DNA of 5,536 nt, from assembly GCA_039936115.1 (NCBI GenBank), contig JBDTIZ010000119.1, positions 1 to 5,536 on the forward strand, read 5' to 3'. A model generated the notes under the pieces. That model saw only the letters and a list, made by a program, of their open reading frames with translations, did not search any database and was not told the DNA's origin. The DNA comes from DATIJJ01 sp039936115 (GTDB lineage: Bacteria > Pseudomonadota > Gammaproteobacteria > DSM-16500). The translations under genes were made by a program, and so were the position numbers. Of this stretch, positions 1 through 5,168 are shown in pieces (the first letter of the stretch is position 1; every line of letters starts with the position of its first letter).

Positions 1-47
1 ATAAAAAATGTGACTGATATAGATATACTAATCACTTCCTCTGCCGT

Positions 48-77
48 CGTCCCGCCGCTTGTCCGCGGGATCCAGTC
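48..77 (+). repeat. Palindromic repeat, copy 3 (variant)
   Basis: TCCCGCCG-CTTGT-CCGCGGGA (50-70) has the layout of copies 1 and 2: an 8-bp stem, the same CTTGT loop, then TCCAG in place of TCCGG. One stem pair is a C-C mismatch. The arms differ from copy 1 at several positions, but the pairing is largely preserved. It lies beyond the ansA stem-loop, again outside any gene. Confidence 0.7.
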
Positions 78-79
78 AA

Positions 80-117
80 ATTGGCATCTGTTTTGAGATG
101 CAAAACTCTATGCCGAT
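80..117. other. Stem-loop immediately downstream of ansA
   Basis: ATTGGCAT (80-87) pairs with ATGCCGAT (110-117), and inside it GTTTTG (90-95) pairs perfectly with CAAAAC (101-106) around loop AGATG, with a 2/3-base internal bulge. The fold begins 3 bases after the ansA stop. One pair is a T-G wobble on the plus strand and a C-A mismatch in the ansA transcript. Only a short TTT follows on the minus strand, so it may protect or define the ansA mRNA 3' end rather than act as a strong intrinsic terminator. Confidence 0.45.
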
Positions 118-120
118 ACT

Positions 121-1134
121 CTAACCCGTCAACTCCCCACGTAAATTAACCAACAGTTGCGCCTTAATTTCATCAACAGAGAAACCACGACTAAACAAAT
201 AAAACAATTTCGTAATCGTCGCCTCAACCGTCATATCAGTCCCCGATATCACACCTGCATCTAAAAGCGAAACACCCGCCGCATAATCAGTCATTTTTAC
301 TTTTGCATGTGAACATTGGCTGCAATTGACAACAATCACACCTTTATCCGTTAGATGTTTTATGATCGCAACAAACTCTTTATTTTCCGGCGCCGTGCCA
401 ACACCATAAGTTTCTAAAATAAGTGCTTGCAATGGCGTTTGTAAAAAATGATTTAAAATTTCAAGTGAAATGCCAGGAAAAATTCTCAGCGTATTAATCA
501 CCACAGGATTCATCTGATGAAGAATTAATTTTTCAGTTGCAGGCTCGCGCACCAATTCACGCCGAATTCGAACATCAAGCCCCACTCTACCTAAAGCTGG
601 AAAATTCGGTGAAGCAAATGCCGAAAAACTCGCCGCATCGATTTTTTTAGTGCGATTACCACGGAACAATTGATTGTTAAAGTAAATGCAAACTTCCGGT
701 ATACGTGGATTGCCAGCCATTAACAAAGCATTAATCAAATTAACTCGCGCATCACTGCGCGTTTCAAATAAAGGTAACTGTGAACCCGTTAAAATAATCG
801 GCTTGGCCAAATTTTCTAGCATGAACGATAAAGCCGATGCGGTATAAGCCATCGTGTCAGTACCGTGCAAAATAACAAAGCCATCGTGTAATGCATAGTT
901 TTGCTCGATAAAACGTCCGATCTTATGCCAATCCGTCGGCGTCATATTGGCGGAATCAATTGGTTTTTCATATTCGTGAATTGTATAACGCGGCATGTCT
1001 GGATTATTTAATTCAGATATTTTCGCCATCGCTTCTTCTAAAGGTGCAGGCACCAACACATCGCCTGCAGATTTTTGCATGCTAATCGTACCGCCCGTTG
1101 AAAGCACACAAATCGATTTGCGTTTTTCAACCAT
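121..1134 (-). CDS. ansA: Type I (cytoplasmic) L-asparaginase
   Basis: Hydrolyses L-asparagine to aspartate and ammonia in the cytoplasm. The product has 337 residues (E. coli AnsA 338) with no signal peptide, unlike the periplasmic type II enzyme. The two catalytic threonines are in TGGTIS (Thr16) and HGTDTM (Thr92, with Asp93); the catalytic Lys is Lys164 in RGNRTKK. Other family blocks are AYTASALSFMLENL, ILTGSQLPL, AFASPNFPALG and the C-terminal NLRGELTG. Two positions I recall as allosteric in E. coli AnsA, Thr162 and Arg240, are Lys163 and Glu241 here; Cys274 is kept. The start at 1134 aligns with the E. coli N-terminus. The frame opens further upstream inside rpiA (ATGs at 1149 and 1215), but those would add residues unlike the family. 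The ATG overlaps the rpiA stop with only a weak Shine-Dalgarno, so translational coupling is likely. A stem-loop follows the stop. Confidence 0.96.
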   Translation of the reverse strand: MVEKRKSICVLSTGGTISMQKSAGDVLVPAPLEEAMAKISELNNPDMPRYTIHEYEKPIDSANMTPTDWHKIGRFIEQNYALHDGFVILHGTDTMAYTASALSFMLENLAKPIILTGSQLPLFETRSDARVNLINALLMAGNPRIPEVCIYFNNQLFRGNRTKKIDAASFSAFASPNFPALGRVGLDVRIRRELVREPATEKLILHQMNPVVINTLRIFPGISLEILNHFLQTPLQALILETYGVGTAPENKEFVAIIKHLTDKGVIVVNCSQCSHAKVKMTDYAAGVSLLDAGVISGTDMTVEATITKLFYLFSRGFSVDEIKAQLLVNLRGELTG

Positions 1135-1780
1135 GTTTAACGCCCGCATCCGTACCAAGCAACAATATATCAGCTGGTCGTTTTGCAAAAATACCCGAAG
1201 CGACAACACCCACAATATTATTTATTTTTTCTTCAAGAGCAATCGGTTCTAAAATTTTTAAATTAAATACATCGAGAATAACATTTCCATTATCAGTGAC
1301 AAAGCCTTGGCGATATTCAGGATGACCACCTAACTTAACTAACTGACGTGCCACATAACTTCGCGCCATTGGGATCACTTCGACTGCAACAGGAAACATC
1401 CCGAGCAAATCAACTTTTTTTGCGCTATCCGTAATACAAATAAATTTATCCGCAACAGCTGCAATAATTTTTTCACGCGTCAATGCGCCGCCACCGCCTT
1501 TAATCATTTGTTTCGCGGCATTAATTTCATCCGCGCCATCAACATAAAGCGCTAGTTCATTGACACTATTTAAATCCCATACGGGAATGGATAAGGCTTT
1601 TAAACGTTTTTCAGTCTCCATGGAACTTGCAACGGCGGCTTCTATTTTTCCCTTCACTGATTTTAATTCTTCAATGAAATAATTGACGGTTGAACCGGTA
1701 CCAACACCTAACACGATACCATGTTCAATGTAACTAATAGCTGCTTTCGCCGCCGCTTTTTTTTGTGCTTCTTTATCCAT
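1127..1780 (-). CDS. rpiA: Ribose-5-phosphate isomerase A
   Basis: RpiA interconverts ribose 5-phosphate and ribulose 5-phosphate in the non-oxidative pentose phosphate pathway, supplying ribose for nucleotides; it is a cytoplasmic dimer in E. coli. The product has 217 residues (E. coli 219). The phosphate-binding loop GVGTGST is at 25-31, the catalytic motif DGADE at 81-85 (Asp81, Asp84), and KGGGGALTREK at 94-104 holds the Lys94 and Glu103 equivalents of E. coli. Further hallmarks are VEVIPMAR (133-140), KLGGHPEYRQG and VTDNGNVILDV. The start is well supported by AAGGAA upstream. It begins 12 bases after the DUF971 stop, and its last bases overlap ansA by eight (ATGGTTGA). All catalytic residues are intact, so the enzyme should be active. 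Confidence 0.98.
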   Translation of the reverse strand: MDKEAQKKAAAKAAISYIEHGIVLGVGTGSTVNYFIEELKSVKGKIEAAVASSMETEKRLKALSIPVWDLNSVNELALYVDGADEINAAKQMIKGGGGALTREKIIAAVADKFICITDSAKKVDLLGMFPVAVEVIPMARSYVARQLVKLGGHPEYRQGFVTDNGNVILDVFNLKILEPIALEEKINNIVGVVASGIFAKRPADILLLGTDAGVKHG

Positions 1781-1788
1781 GCGTTTTA

Positions 1789-1794
1789 TTCCTT
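1789..1794 (-). promoter_or_regulatory. Ribosome binding site of rpiA, overlapping the DUF971 stop
   Basis: AAGGAA on the minus strand shares two bases with the TAA stop of the DUF971 gene (TAAGGAA) and lies 8 bases before the rpiA ATG. Termination of one gene thus occurs on the initiation site of the next, which supports co-translation. Confidence 0.7.
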
Positions 1795-2164
1795 AAGATC
1801 CGTCTTTTTTAGAGGTCGCTTTGGCTACTTTCTCTAAATAATCTTGCCAATTTTTTTTATAATTGACGCCCAAACTAAACAATGTTGTCCAACTATAAAG
1901 TCCCGTGCGATGACCATCACTAAATATTAATTTCACCGCGTAATGACCAACAGGTTCGATCGCTAAAATATTGACATGCTCTTTACCCAACACCAACGTT
2001 TCATTACCTACACCATGGCCACGCACTTCCGCTGAAGGCGAAAACACTCGCAAATATTCACACGGCAAAACAAAACGTTCGCCGTTTGCATATTCAACCT
2101 CGAGTGTTCTGGATTTTTTATGCAACGTAATTTGAGTTGGATTAAGCTCTTGTTGCTCCGTCAT
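1793..2164 (-). CDS. DUF971 protein (gamma-butyrobetaine hydroxylase N-terminal-like)
   Basis: A 123-residue soluble protein consisting of one DUF971 domain. Signature segments are LPCEYLRVFSPSAEVRGHG (residues 33-51) and FSDGHRTGLYSWTTL (81-95). The same fold is the N-terminal domain of gamma-butyrobetaine hydroxylase, where it binds zinc; DUF971 is also fused to Mrp/ApbC-type Fe-S carriers, for example plant HCF101. Only Cys35 of the zinc-type cysteines is present, so metal binding is doubtful. The biochemical role is not established; an Fe-S link is inference from fusions. The start ATG overlaps the hslU stop by four bases (ATGA) and has no Shine-Dalgarno of its own, so translation probably depends on ribosomes finishing hslU. 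DUF971 beside hslVU is a recurrent gammaproteobacterial arrangement, but no direct HslUV partnership is shown. Confidence 0.9.
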   Translation of the reverse strand: MTEQQELNPTQITLHKKSRTLEVEYANGERFVLPCEYLRVFSPSAEVRGHGVGNETLVLGKEHVNILAIEPVGHYAVKLIFSDGHRTGLYSWTTLFSLGVNYKKNWQDYLEKVAKATSKKDGS

Positions 2165-3498
2165 AAAATATAACGACTTAAATCTTCATCTTTGATTAAG
2201 TGTTCTAAATGCTTGTTAACATAATCCGATGTGATACTTATTTCTTGACCGCTGCGATCAGACGCTTCATAAGAATCTTCTTCTAATAAACGTTCCATCA
2301 CAGTATGCAAACGGCGGGCGCCAATATTTTCTGTTCGCTCATTGACATACCAAGCCACTTCCGCAATTCGTCGCACACCATCTTCTGAAAACTTAGCTTT
2401 CATGCCTTCGGTGCCAAGCAATGCAATATATTGTTCCGTCAATGATGCAGTGGGTTCCGTTAAGATTCGCACGAAATCATCAGTGCTTAGTGCTTTTAAT
2501 TCAACTCGAATCGGTAAACGACCTTGTAATTCTGGAATCAAATCAGAAGGTTTTGCAAAATGAAACGCGCCTGAGGCGATAAATAAAATATGATCCGTAC
2601 GCACCATGCCATACTTAGTTGAGACAGTTGAGCCTTCAATTAATGGTAACAAATCTCGTTGCACGCCTTCGCGCGATACGTCGGCGCCTGATTGTTCAGA
2701 GCGTTTAGCGATTTTGTCAATTTCATCGAGAAAAACAATACCGTTTTGTTCAACACTTTCGAGCGCGCGCGCTTTTAAATCTTCATCATCAATCAATCGC
2801 GAGGCTTCTTCTTCACGCAAAATTTTTCTAGCGTCGATAATTTTAACTTTGCGCATCTTTTTTCGGTCAGACGATAAATTCGAAAACATGGATTGCAATT
2901 GATTTGTCATTTCTTCCATGCCTGGCGGTGCCATAATTTCGACGCCAATCGGTGCCGCTGATACTTCGATTTCAATTTCTTTTTCGTCAAGCTCGCCTTC
3001 GCGTAATTTTTTTCGAAATAATTGTCGTGTAGCGGAATCATCTTTCAACGGTTCATGCGGCTCTCCGACAAAACTTGCGCGTGGTGGCGGTAATAATGCA
3101 TCGAGAATTCTATCTTCTGCGGCTTCTTCTGCGAGCGTGCGAACTTTTGCCATTTCTTTTTCACGCATCATTTTGATTGCCATATCGGCTAGGTCGCGAA
3201 TTATCGATTCAACATCACGTCCTACATAACCTACTTCCGTGAACTTTGTGGCTTCTACTTTGATAAAAGGTGCGTCGGCCAATTTTGCCACGCGGCGGGC
3301 GATTTCGGTTTTACCGACGCCTGTAGGTCCTATCATCAAAATATTTTTTGGCATGATTTCTTCACGCAACTCACTGCCTAGCTGCATGCGGCGCCAGCGA
3401 TTACGCAGTGCAATAGCAACAGCGCGCTTGGCGCCGGCTTGACCAATAATATGTTTATCTAATTCAGTTACAATTTCTTTTGGTGTCATATGAGACAT
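2161..3498 (-). CDS. hslU: HslU (ClpY), AAA+ ATPase subunit of the HslUV protease
   Basis: HslU unfolds substrates and feeds them into HslV. The product has 445 residues (E. coli 443). Visible in order: the N-terminal TPKEIVTELDKHIIGQ; Walker A GPTGVGKT (57-64); pore loop GYVG (90-93); the inserted I domain (about 110-243) with GVEIMAPPGMEEMT; Walker B IVFLDEID (254-261); the arginine in LQGRLPIRVEL (R327); sensor-2 GARR (393-396); and the C-terminal tail LSRYIL, which docks into HslV and activates it. The start at 3498 gives MSHMTPKEIV, aligning with E. coli MSEMTPREIV. Its Shine-Dalgarno is weak (GAG at 3508-3510); a further ATG at 3489 would drop three residues. The 64-base gap from hslV shows no terminator or clear promoter, so co-transcription is likely. 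The stop overlaps the next start (ATGA). Confidence 0.98.
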   Translation of the reverse strand: MSHMTPKEIVTELDKHIIGQAGAKRAVAIALRNRWRRMQLGSELREEIMPKNILMIGPTGVGKTEIARRVAKLADAPFIKVEATKFTEVGYVGRDVESIIRDLADMAIKMMREKEMAKVRTLAEEAAEDRILDALLPPPRASFVGEPHEPLKDDSATRQLFRKKLREGELDEKEIEIEVSAAPIGVEIMAPPGMEEMTNQLQSMFSNLSSDRKKMRKVKIIDARKILREEEASRLIDDEDLKARALESVEQNGIVFLDEIDKIAKRSEQSGADVSREGVQRDLLPLIEGSTVSTKYGMVRTDHILFIASGAFHFAKPSDLIPELQGRLPIRVELKALSTDDFVRILTEPTASLTEQYIALLGTEGMKAKFSEDGVRRIAEVAWYVNERTENIGARRLHTVMERLLEEDSYEASDRSGQEISITSDYVNKHLEHLIKDEDLSRYIL

Positions 3499-3562
3499 AT
3501 TTTTATACTCGACTATAAGCTTCATTTTGTTTTAAGAACACTATGATGATCCTACACCGCAA

Positions 3563-4102
3563 CTATTCGGTGAGTGATTCAATCGTAAGATTATGATTGG
3601 TGTAAATGCAAATCGATGCGGCAATCCCTAGTGATTTCTCAACGATTGCGCGTGCATCCAGCTCAGTATTTTCGAGCAAAGCGGTTGCTGCTGACTTTGC
3701 ATAAGCGCCGCCTGAGCCAATCGCAATTAAATTATTTTCAGGGTCAATCACATCTCCATTTCCTGTAATAATTAAAGAACTTTTAGCATCGGCAACCGCA
3801 AGCAGTGCTTCTAATTTTCTGAGCATTCGGTCTGTGCGCCAATCTTTTGCAAGTTCAACTGCGGCACGCACCAGATTTCCTTGATGGGTTTCTAGTTTCG
3901 CTTCAAAACGTTCAAATAACGTAAACGCATCCGCCGTACCGCCTGCAAATCCTGCAATGACTTTATTGTTATATAAACGCCGGACTTTACGAGCATTTGA
4001 TTTCATGACGGTATGACCATGCGTCACCTGGCCATCACCGCCAATCACGACCATGCCATTACGGCGTACGGATAAAATTGTAGTACCTCGATATTGTTCC
4101 AA
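3563..4102 (-). CDS. hslV: HslV (ClpQ), proteolytic subunit of the HslUV ATP-dependent protease
   Basis: HslV is the cytoplasmic threonine peptidase of the HslUV complex: two stacked hexamers capped by HslU ATPase rings, degrading misfolded proteins and regulators such as SulA (family knowledge). The product has 179 residues and reads MEQYRG-TTILSVRRNG; the nucleophile is Thr7, exposed by removing a six-residue propeptide after Gly6, where E. coli HslV loses only Met. In mature numbering Lys33, Gly45 (IAGFAGG) and Ser124 (IGSGG) of the active site are present, as are the long blocks ELAKDWRTDRMLRKLEALL and LIITGNGDV. The start is TTG with a strong Shine-Dalgarno; the next Met is residue 17, beyond the catalytic Thr, so no ATG start is possible. 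It is first in the run hslV-hslU-DUF971-rpiA-ansA and is preceded by a sigma-32-like promoter. Confidence 0.97.
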   Translation of the reverse strand: MEQYRGTTILSVRRNGMVVIGGDGQVTHGHTVMKSNARKVRRLYNNKVIAGFAGGTADAFTLFERFEAKLETHQGNLVRAAVELAKDWRTDRMLRKLEALLAVADAKSSLIITGNGDVIDPENNLIAIGSGGAYAKSAATALLENTELDARAIVEKSLGIAASICIYTNHNLTIESLTE

Positions 4103-4108
4103 AGACTG

Positions 4109-4114
4109 TCTCCT
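4109..4114 (-). promoter_or_regulatory. Strong ribosome binding site that fixes the hslV TTG start
   Basis: AGGAGA on the minus strand ends six bases before TTG at 4102-4100. This near-perfect Shine-Dalgarno at ideal spacing is the main evidence for the non-ATG start, since the next Met codon falls after the catalytic threonine. Confidence 0.8.
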
Positions 4115-4139
4115 GCTTTTTTATAGCTGTATTGTTTAG

Positions 4140-4168
4140 ATATGGGGGCAAAGTAATCAGTTTGCAAG
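4140..4168 (-). promoter_or_regulatory. Candidate sigma-32 (heat-shock) promoter of hslVU
   Basis: On the minus strand, CTTGCAA (4162-4168) and CCCCATAT (4140-4147) are separated by 14 bases. The known sigma-32 consensus is CTTGAAA, a 13-15-base spacer, then CCCCATNT: the -10 box matches fully and the -35 box at six of seven positions. Transcription would start near 4133, giving a leader of about 30 bases before hslV that includes its ribosome binding site. E. coli hslVU is a classic sigma-32 operon, which agrees with this reading. A sigma-70 reading (TTGCAA, 19 bases, TATCTA) is weaker. Confidence 0.72.
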
Positions 4169-4223
4169 TGAATAAGCTCGCTCGCTCTCGCGTTATACAC
4201 TGTAAACTTGCACTTTACCGCAT

Positions 4224-4245
4224 GGTCACCCGCACTTTAACCACC
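4224..4245 (+). repeat. Degenerate partial repeat flanking copy 1
   Basis: GGTCACCCGCACTT here repeats the left half of copy 1 (TGTCACCCCGCACTT), offset by about 22 bases, with one C missing and no right half of the stem. It looks like a truncated tandem duplicate. Confidence 0.5.
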
Positions 4246-4275
4246 TGTCACCCCGCACTTGTTGCGGGGTCCGGG
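4246..4275 (+). repeat. Palindromic repeat, copy 1
   Basis: The unit reads TGTC, then ACCCCGCA-CTTGT-TGCGGGGT, then CCGGG. The core (4250-4270) is a perfect 8-bp stem with a 5-base CTTGT loop. Copies with the same loop and layout occur at 4335-4364 (inverted) and 48-77, so this is an interspersed repeat family confined here to gaps between genes, like REP/BIME elements. No transposase or coding capacity is present. Confidence 0.82.
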
Positions 4276-4283
4276 CTTTAAAT

Positions 4284-4305
4284 AATAAAAAATACATTTT
4301 TTATT
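4284..4305. repeat. AT-only palindrome in the core between the two repeat copies
   Basis: AATAAAAAAT and ATTTTTTATT are perfect 10-base inverted arms separated by two bases (AC). The palindrome lies inside the loop between the two GC-rich repeats, about ten bases off the centre of the large inverted repeat. Its arms are weak, so it may simply be low-complexity AT sequence, though the exact match over ten bases is notable. Confidence 0.55.
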
Positions 4306-4334
4306 TTTTCAAATGACTTTTTCATGTTTTTGAT

Positions 4335-4364
4335 ACCAGACCCCGCAACAAGTGTGGGGTGACA
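4335..4364 (-). repeat. Palindromic repeat, copy 2 (inverted to copy 1)
   Basis: Reverse-complemented, this matches copy 1 (4246-4275) at 26 of the 28 positions in 4337-4364. The stem arms are ACCCCACA and TGCGGGGT around the loop CTTGT. One change from copy 1 leaves a mismatch on this strand and a G-U wobble on the other. It begins 46 bases past the stop of the SPOR gene and could fold in that transcript's 3' end. With copy 1 it can form one long hairpin with a loop of about 63 bases. Confidence 0.8.
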
Positions 4365-4386
4365 AGGTGTTGCGGTGTGACAGCAT
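4365..4386 (-). repeat. Degenerate partial repeat flanking copy 2
   Basis: Read on the minus strand, TGTCACACCGCAACA resembles the left half of the repeat unit and sits outside copy 2, mirroring the partial copy outside copy 1. The inverted symmetry of the region therefore continues, imperfectly and with gaps, to about 4224 and 4386. Confidence 0.45.
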
Positions 4387-4409
4387 ATAAAAGCGCGGAA
4401 GAGGAATAC

Positions 4410-5069
4410 TTAACCAAGCTTTCTAAGCACACTCTCAATCCCTTTCTTCTGCAACCGCTTCTGCATCTGTTTAGCCGAGCTTTCATTGGTAAACAATTTC
4501 TGTACCCGAAACTGTGCGCCATTCTCTTCTGGCTGAACCACTTCCGATTCAACGCCGGCTAATAACAACGATAAACGCAACTGTGCAGCGCTCGATTTAT
4601 CGTTAAAAACACCTAATTCTAAGATATATTGTTGCACAACCGCTTGTTTATTCTGTGAAATGGCTGAACGAATCGATTCGTCAATTTGATTGCCTAATTC
4701 AATAGGTGGAAGGCTTTTAACCGTTTCAGGCGCTTTGGGTTCATCCGCCATAGGCATATTGACTTGCATCTTTGGTAATTCAGTATAGAAATCAAAATGG
4801 ACGCCTTCATCTTTTGTCAGCGCTTGTTTGGCCGCTTTTACGGGGGTAACGTGCTTATTTTTCAATAAGGATTTGGCGTTCGCAAACCAAGATGTCATGT
4901 AATTATTGGAGGCAACCGCTGTATTATCATTATGTAAACGCATTGCATAAAATACAATCCCAGAGATCACCAACCCCAGAACAAACAATAAAAAAATCGG
5001 CGAACGCCATTCTCTAGGCTTCGATTTGCGCTTGTTAGTAAAAATATTTTTTGCGTAGTCTTTTGGCAT
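4410..5069 (-). CDS. FtsN-like SPOR-domain membrane protein
   Basis: A 219-residue bitopic inner-membrane protein. The cytoplasmic N-terminus is short and basic (MPKDYAKN, then NKRKSKPR), followed by one transmembrane helix at about residues 24-43 (SPIFLLFVLGLVISGIVFYA). A periplasmic linker carries HFDFYTELP (residues 91-99), common in SPOR proteins of this locus, and a SPOR domain fills about 145-219 (YILELGVF ... FRVQKLF ... EINDING LRKLG). SPOR domains bind peptidoglycan stripped of stem peptides at the division septum. E. coli FtsN has the same plan, begins MAQRDYVRR, and sits directly before hslVU, so an FtsN role is likely. Sequence similarity is otherwise modest, so I give no symbol. 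The start is ATG at 5069, with GGAA at 5078-5081 eight bases upstream; an adjacent in-frame GTG (5072) would add one residue. The usual Q-x-G-x-F is ELGVF here, and the second-strand GPF is KLF. Confidence 0.85.
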   Translation of the reverse strand: MPKDYAKNIFTNKRKSKPREWRSPIFLLFVLGLVISGIVFYAMRLHNDNTAVASNNYMTSWFANAKSLLKNKHVTPVKAAKQALTKDEGVHFDFYTELPKMQVNMPMADEPKAPETVKSLPPIELGNQIDESIRSAISQNKQAVVQQYILELGVFNDKSSAAQLRLSLLLAGVESEVVQPEENGAQFRVQKLFTNESSAKQMQKRLQKKGIESVLRKLG

Positions 5070-5077
5070 CACATGTT

Positions 5078-5081
5078 TTCC
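5078..5081 (-). promoter_or_regulatory. Ribosome binding site of the SPOR gene
   Basis: GGAA on the minus strand lies 8 bases from ATG (5069) and 5 bases from GTG (5072). It supports a start in this cluster but does not separate the two codons. An out-of-frame ATG followed at once by TGA overlaps the real start (ATGTGATG, 5074 to 5067), giving a start-stop pair beside the initiation codon. Confidence 0.4.
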
Positions 5082-5138
5082 GGCGCTGATACACTTAACA
5101 AGCTTAGTCCATACGGTGGCAGGATGACAATGAGTAGC

Positions 5139-5153
5139 CCGAGCTAAGCCCGG
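5139..5153 (-). other. Short stem-loop downstream of topA
   Basis: Read on the minus strand, 16 bases past the topA stop, CCGGGC-TTA-GCTCGG folds into a 6-bp stem with one G-U wobble. On the plus strand the same position is an A-C mismatch, so the fold favours the topA transcript. No T-run follows, so it is not a convincing intrinsic terminator. With the neighbouring GTCATCCTG it may be a decayed intergenic palindromic repeat. That origin is inference. Confidence 0.35.
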
Positions 5154-5168
5154 AATAAAACTTTAGAA

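Larger units (their letters stand above)
4103..4409. other. Gene-free region between the SPOR gene and hslV
   Basis: This 307-base stretch has no credible gene. Next to the SPOR gene it holds a nested inverted-repeat structure: two main palindromic repeat copies, degenerate partial copies outside them, and an AT-rich core. From about 4170 to 4200 there is a GC-richer run with short tandem GCGA/GCTC units. Next to hslV lie a sigma-32-like promoter and a strong Shine-Dalgarno. No GC-rich hairpin followed by a T-run is present on the minus strand, so termination after the SPOR gene is either Rho-dependent or uses the repeat hairpins in a non-canonical way. Confidence 0.7.

Noticed and set aside
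1135..1215. Longer ansA start at 1215 adding 27 residues
   Set aside because: It would lie deep inside rpiA and adds residues absent from type I asparaginases; 1134 matches the E. coli N-terminus.
2342..3442. Several plus-strand open frames opposite hslU, and others opposite rpiA and ansA
   Set aside because: They are antisense shadows of strongly conserved genes, serine-rich and low in complexity, with no family resemblance.
3499..3525. Upstream in-frame ATG for hslU at 3525
   Set aside because: It has no Shine-Dalgarno and adds nine residues not seen in the family; the start at 3498 gives MSHMTPKEIV like E. coli.
4120..4125. TATAAA as a -10 box just before hslV
   Set aside because: Transcription would begin within or next to the Shine-Dalgarno, and no -35 element sits at the right distance.
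4246..4364. Canonical intrinsic terminator after the SPOR gene
   Set aside because: The GC-rich hairpins are not followed by a T-run on the minus strand; bases after copy 2 read CTGGTATC.
4224..4386. CRISPR array or insertion sequence
   Set aside because: The repeats are inverted, few and palindromic with no regular spacers; no transposase is present and target-site duplications are not evident.
4322..4552. Minus-strand open frame of 76 codons overlapping the 3' end of the SPOR gene and the repeat
   Set aside because: It is out of frame with the SPOR domain, its tail is a translation of the palindromic repeat, and it resembles no family.
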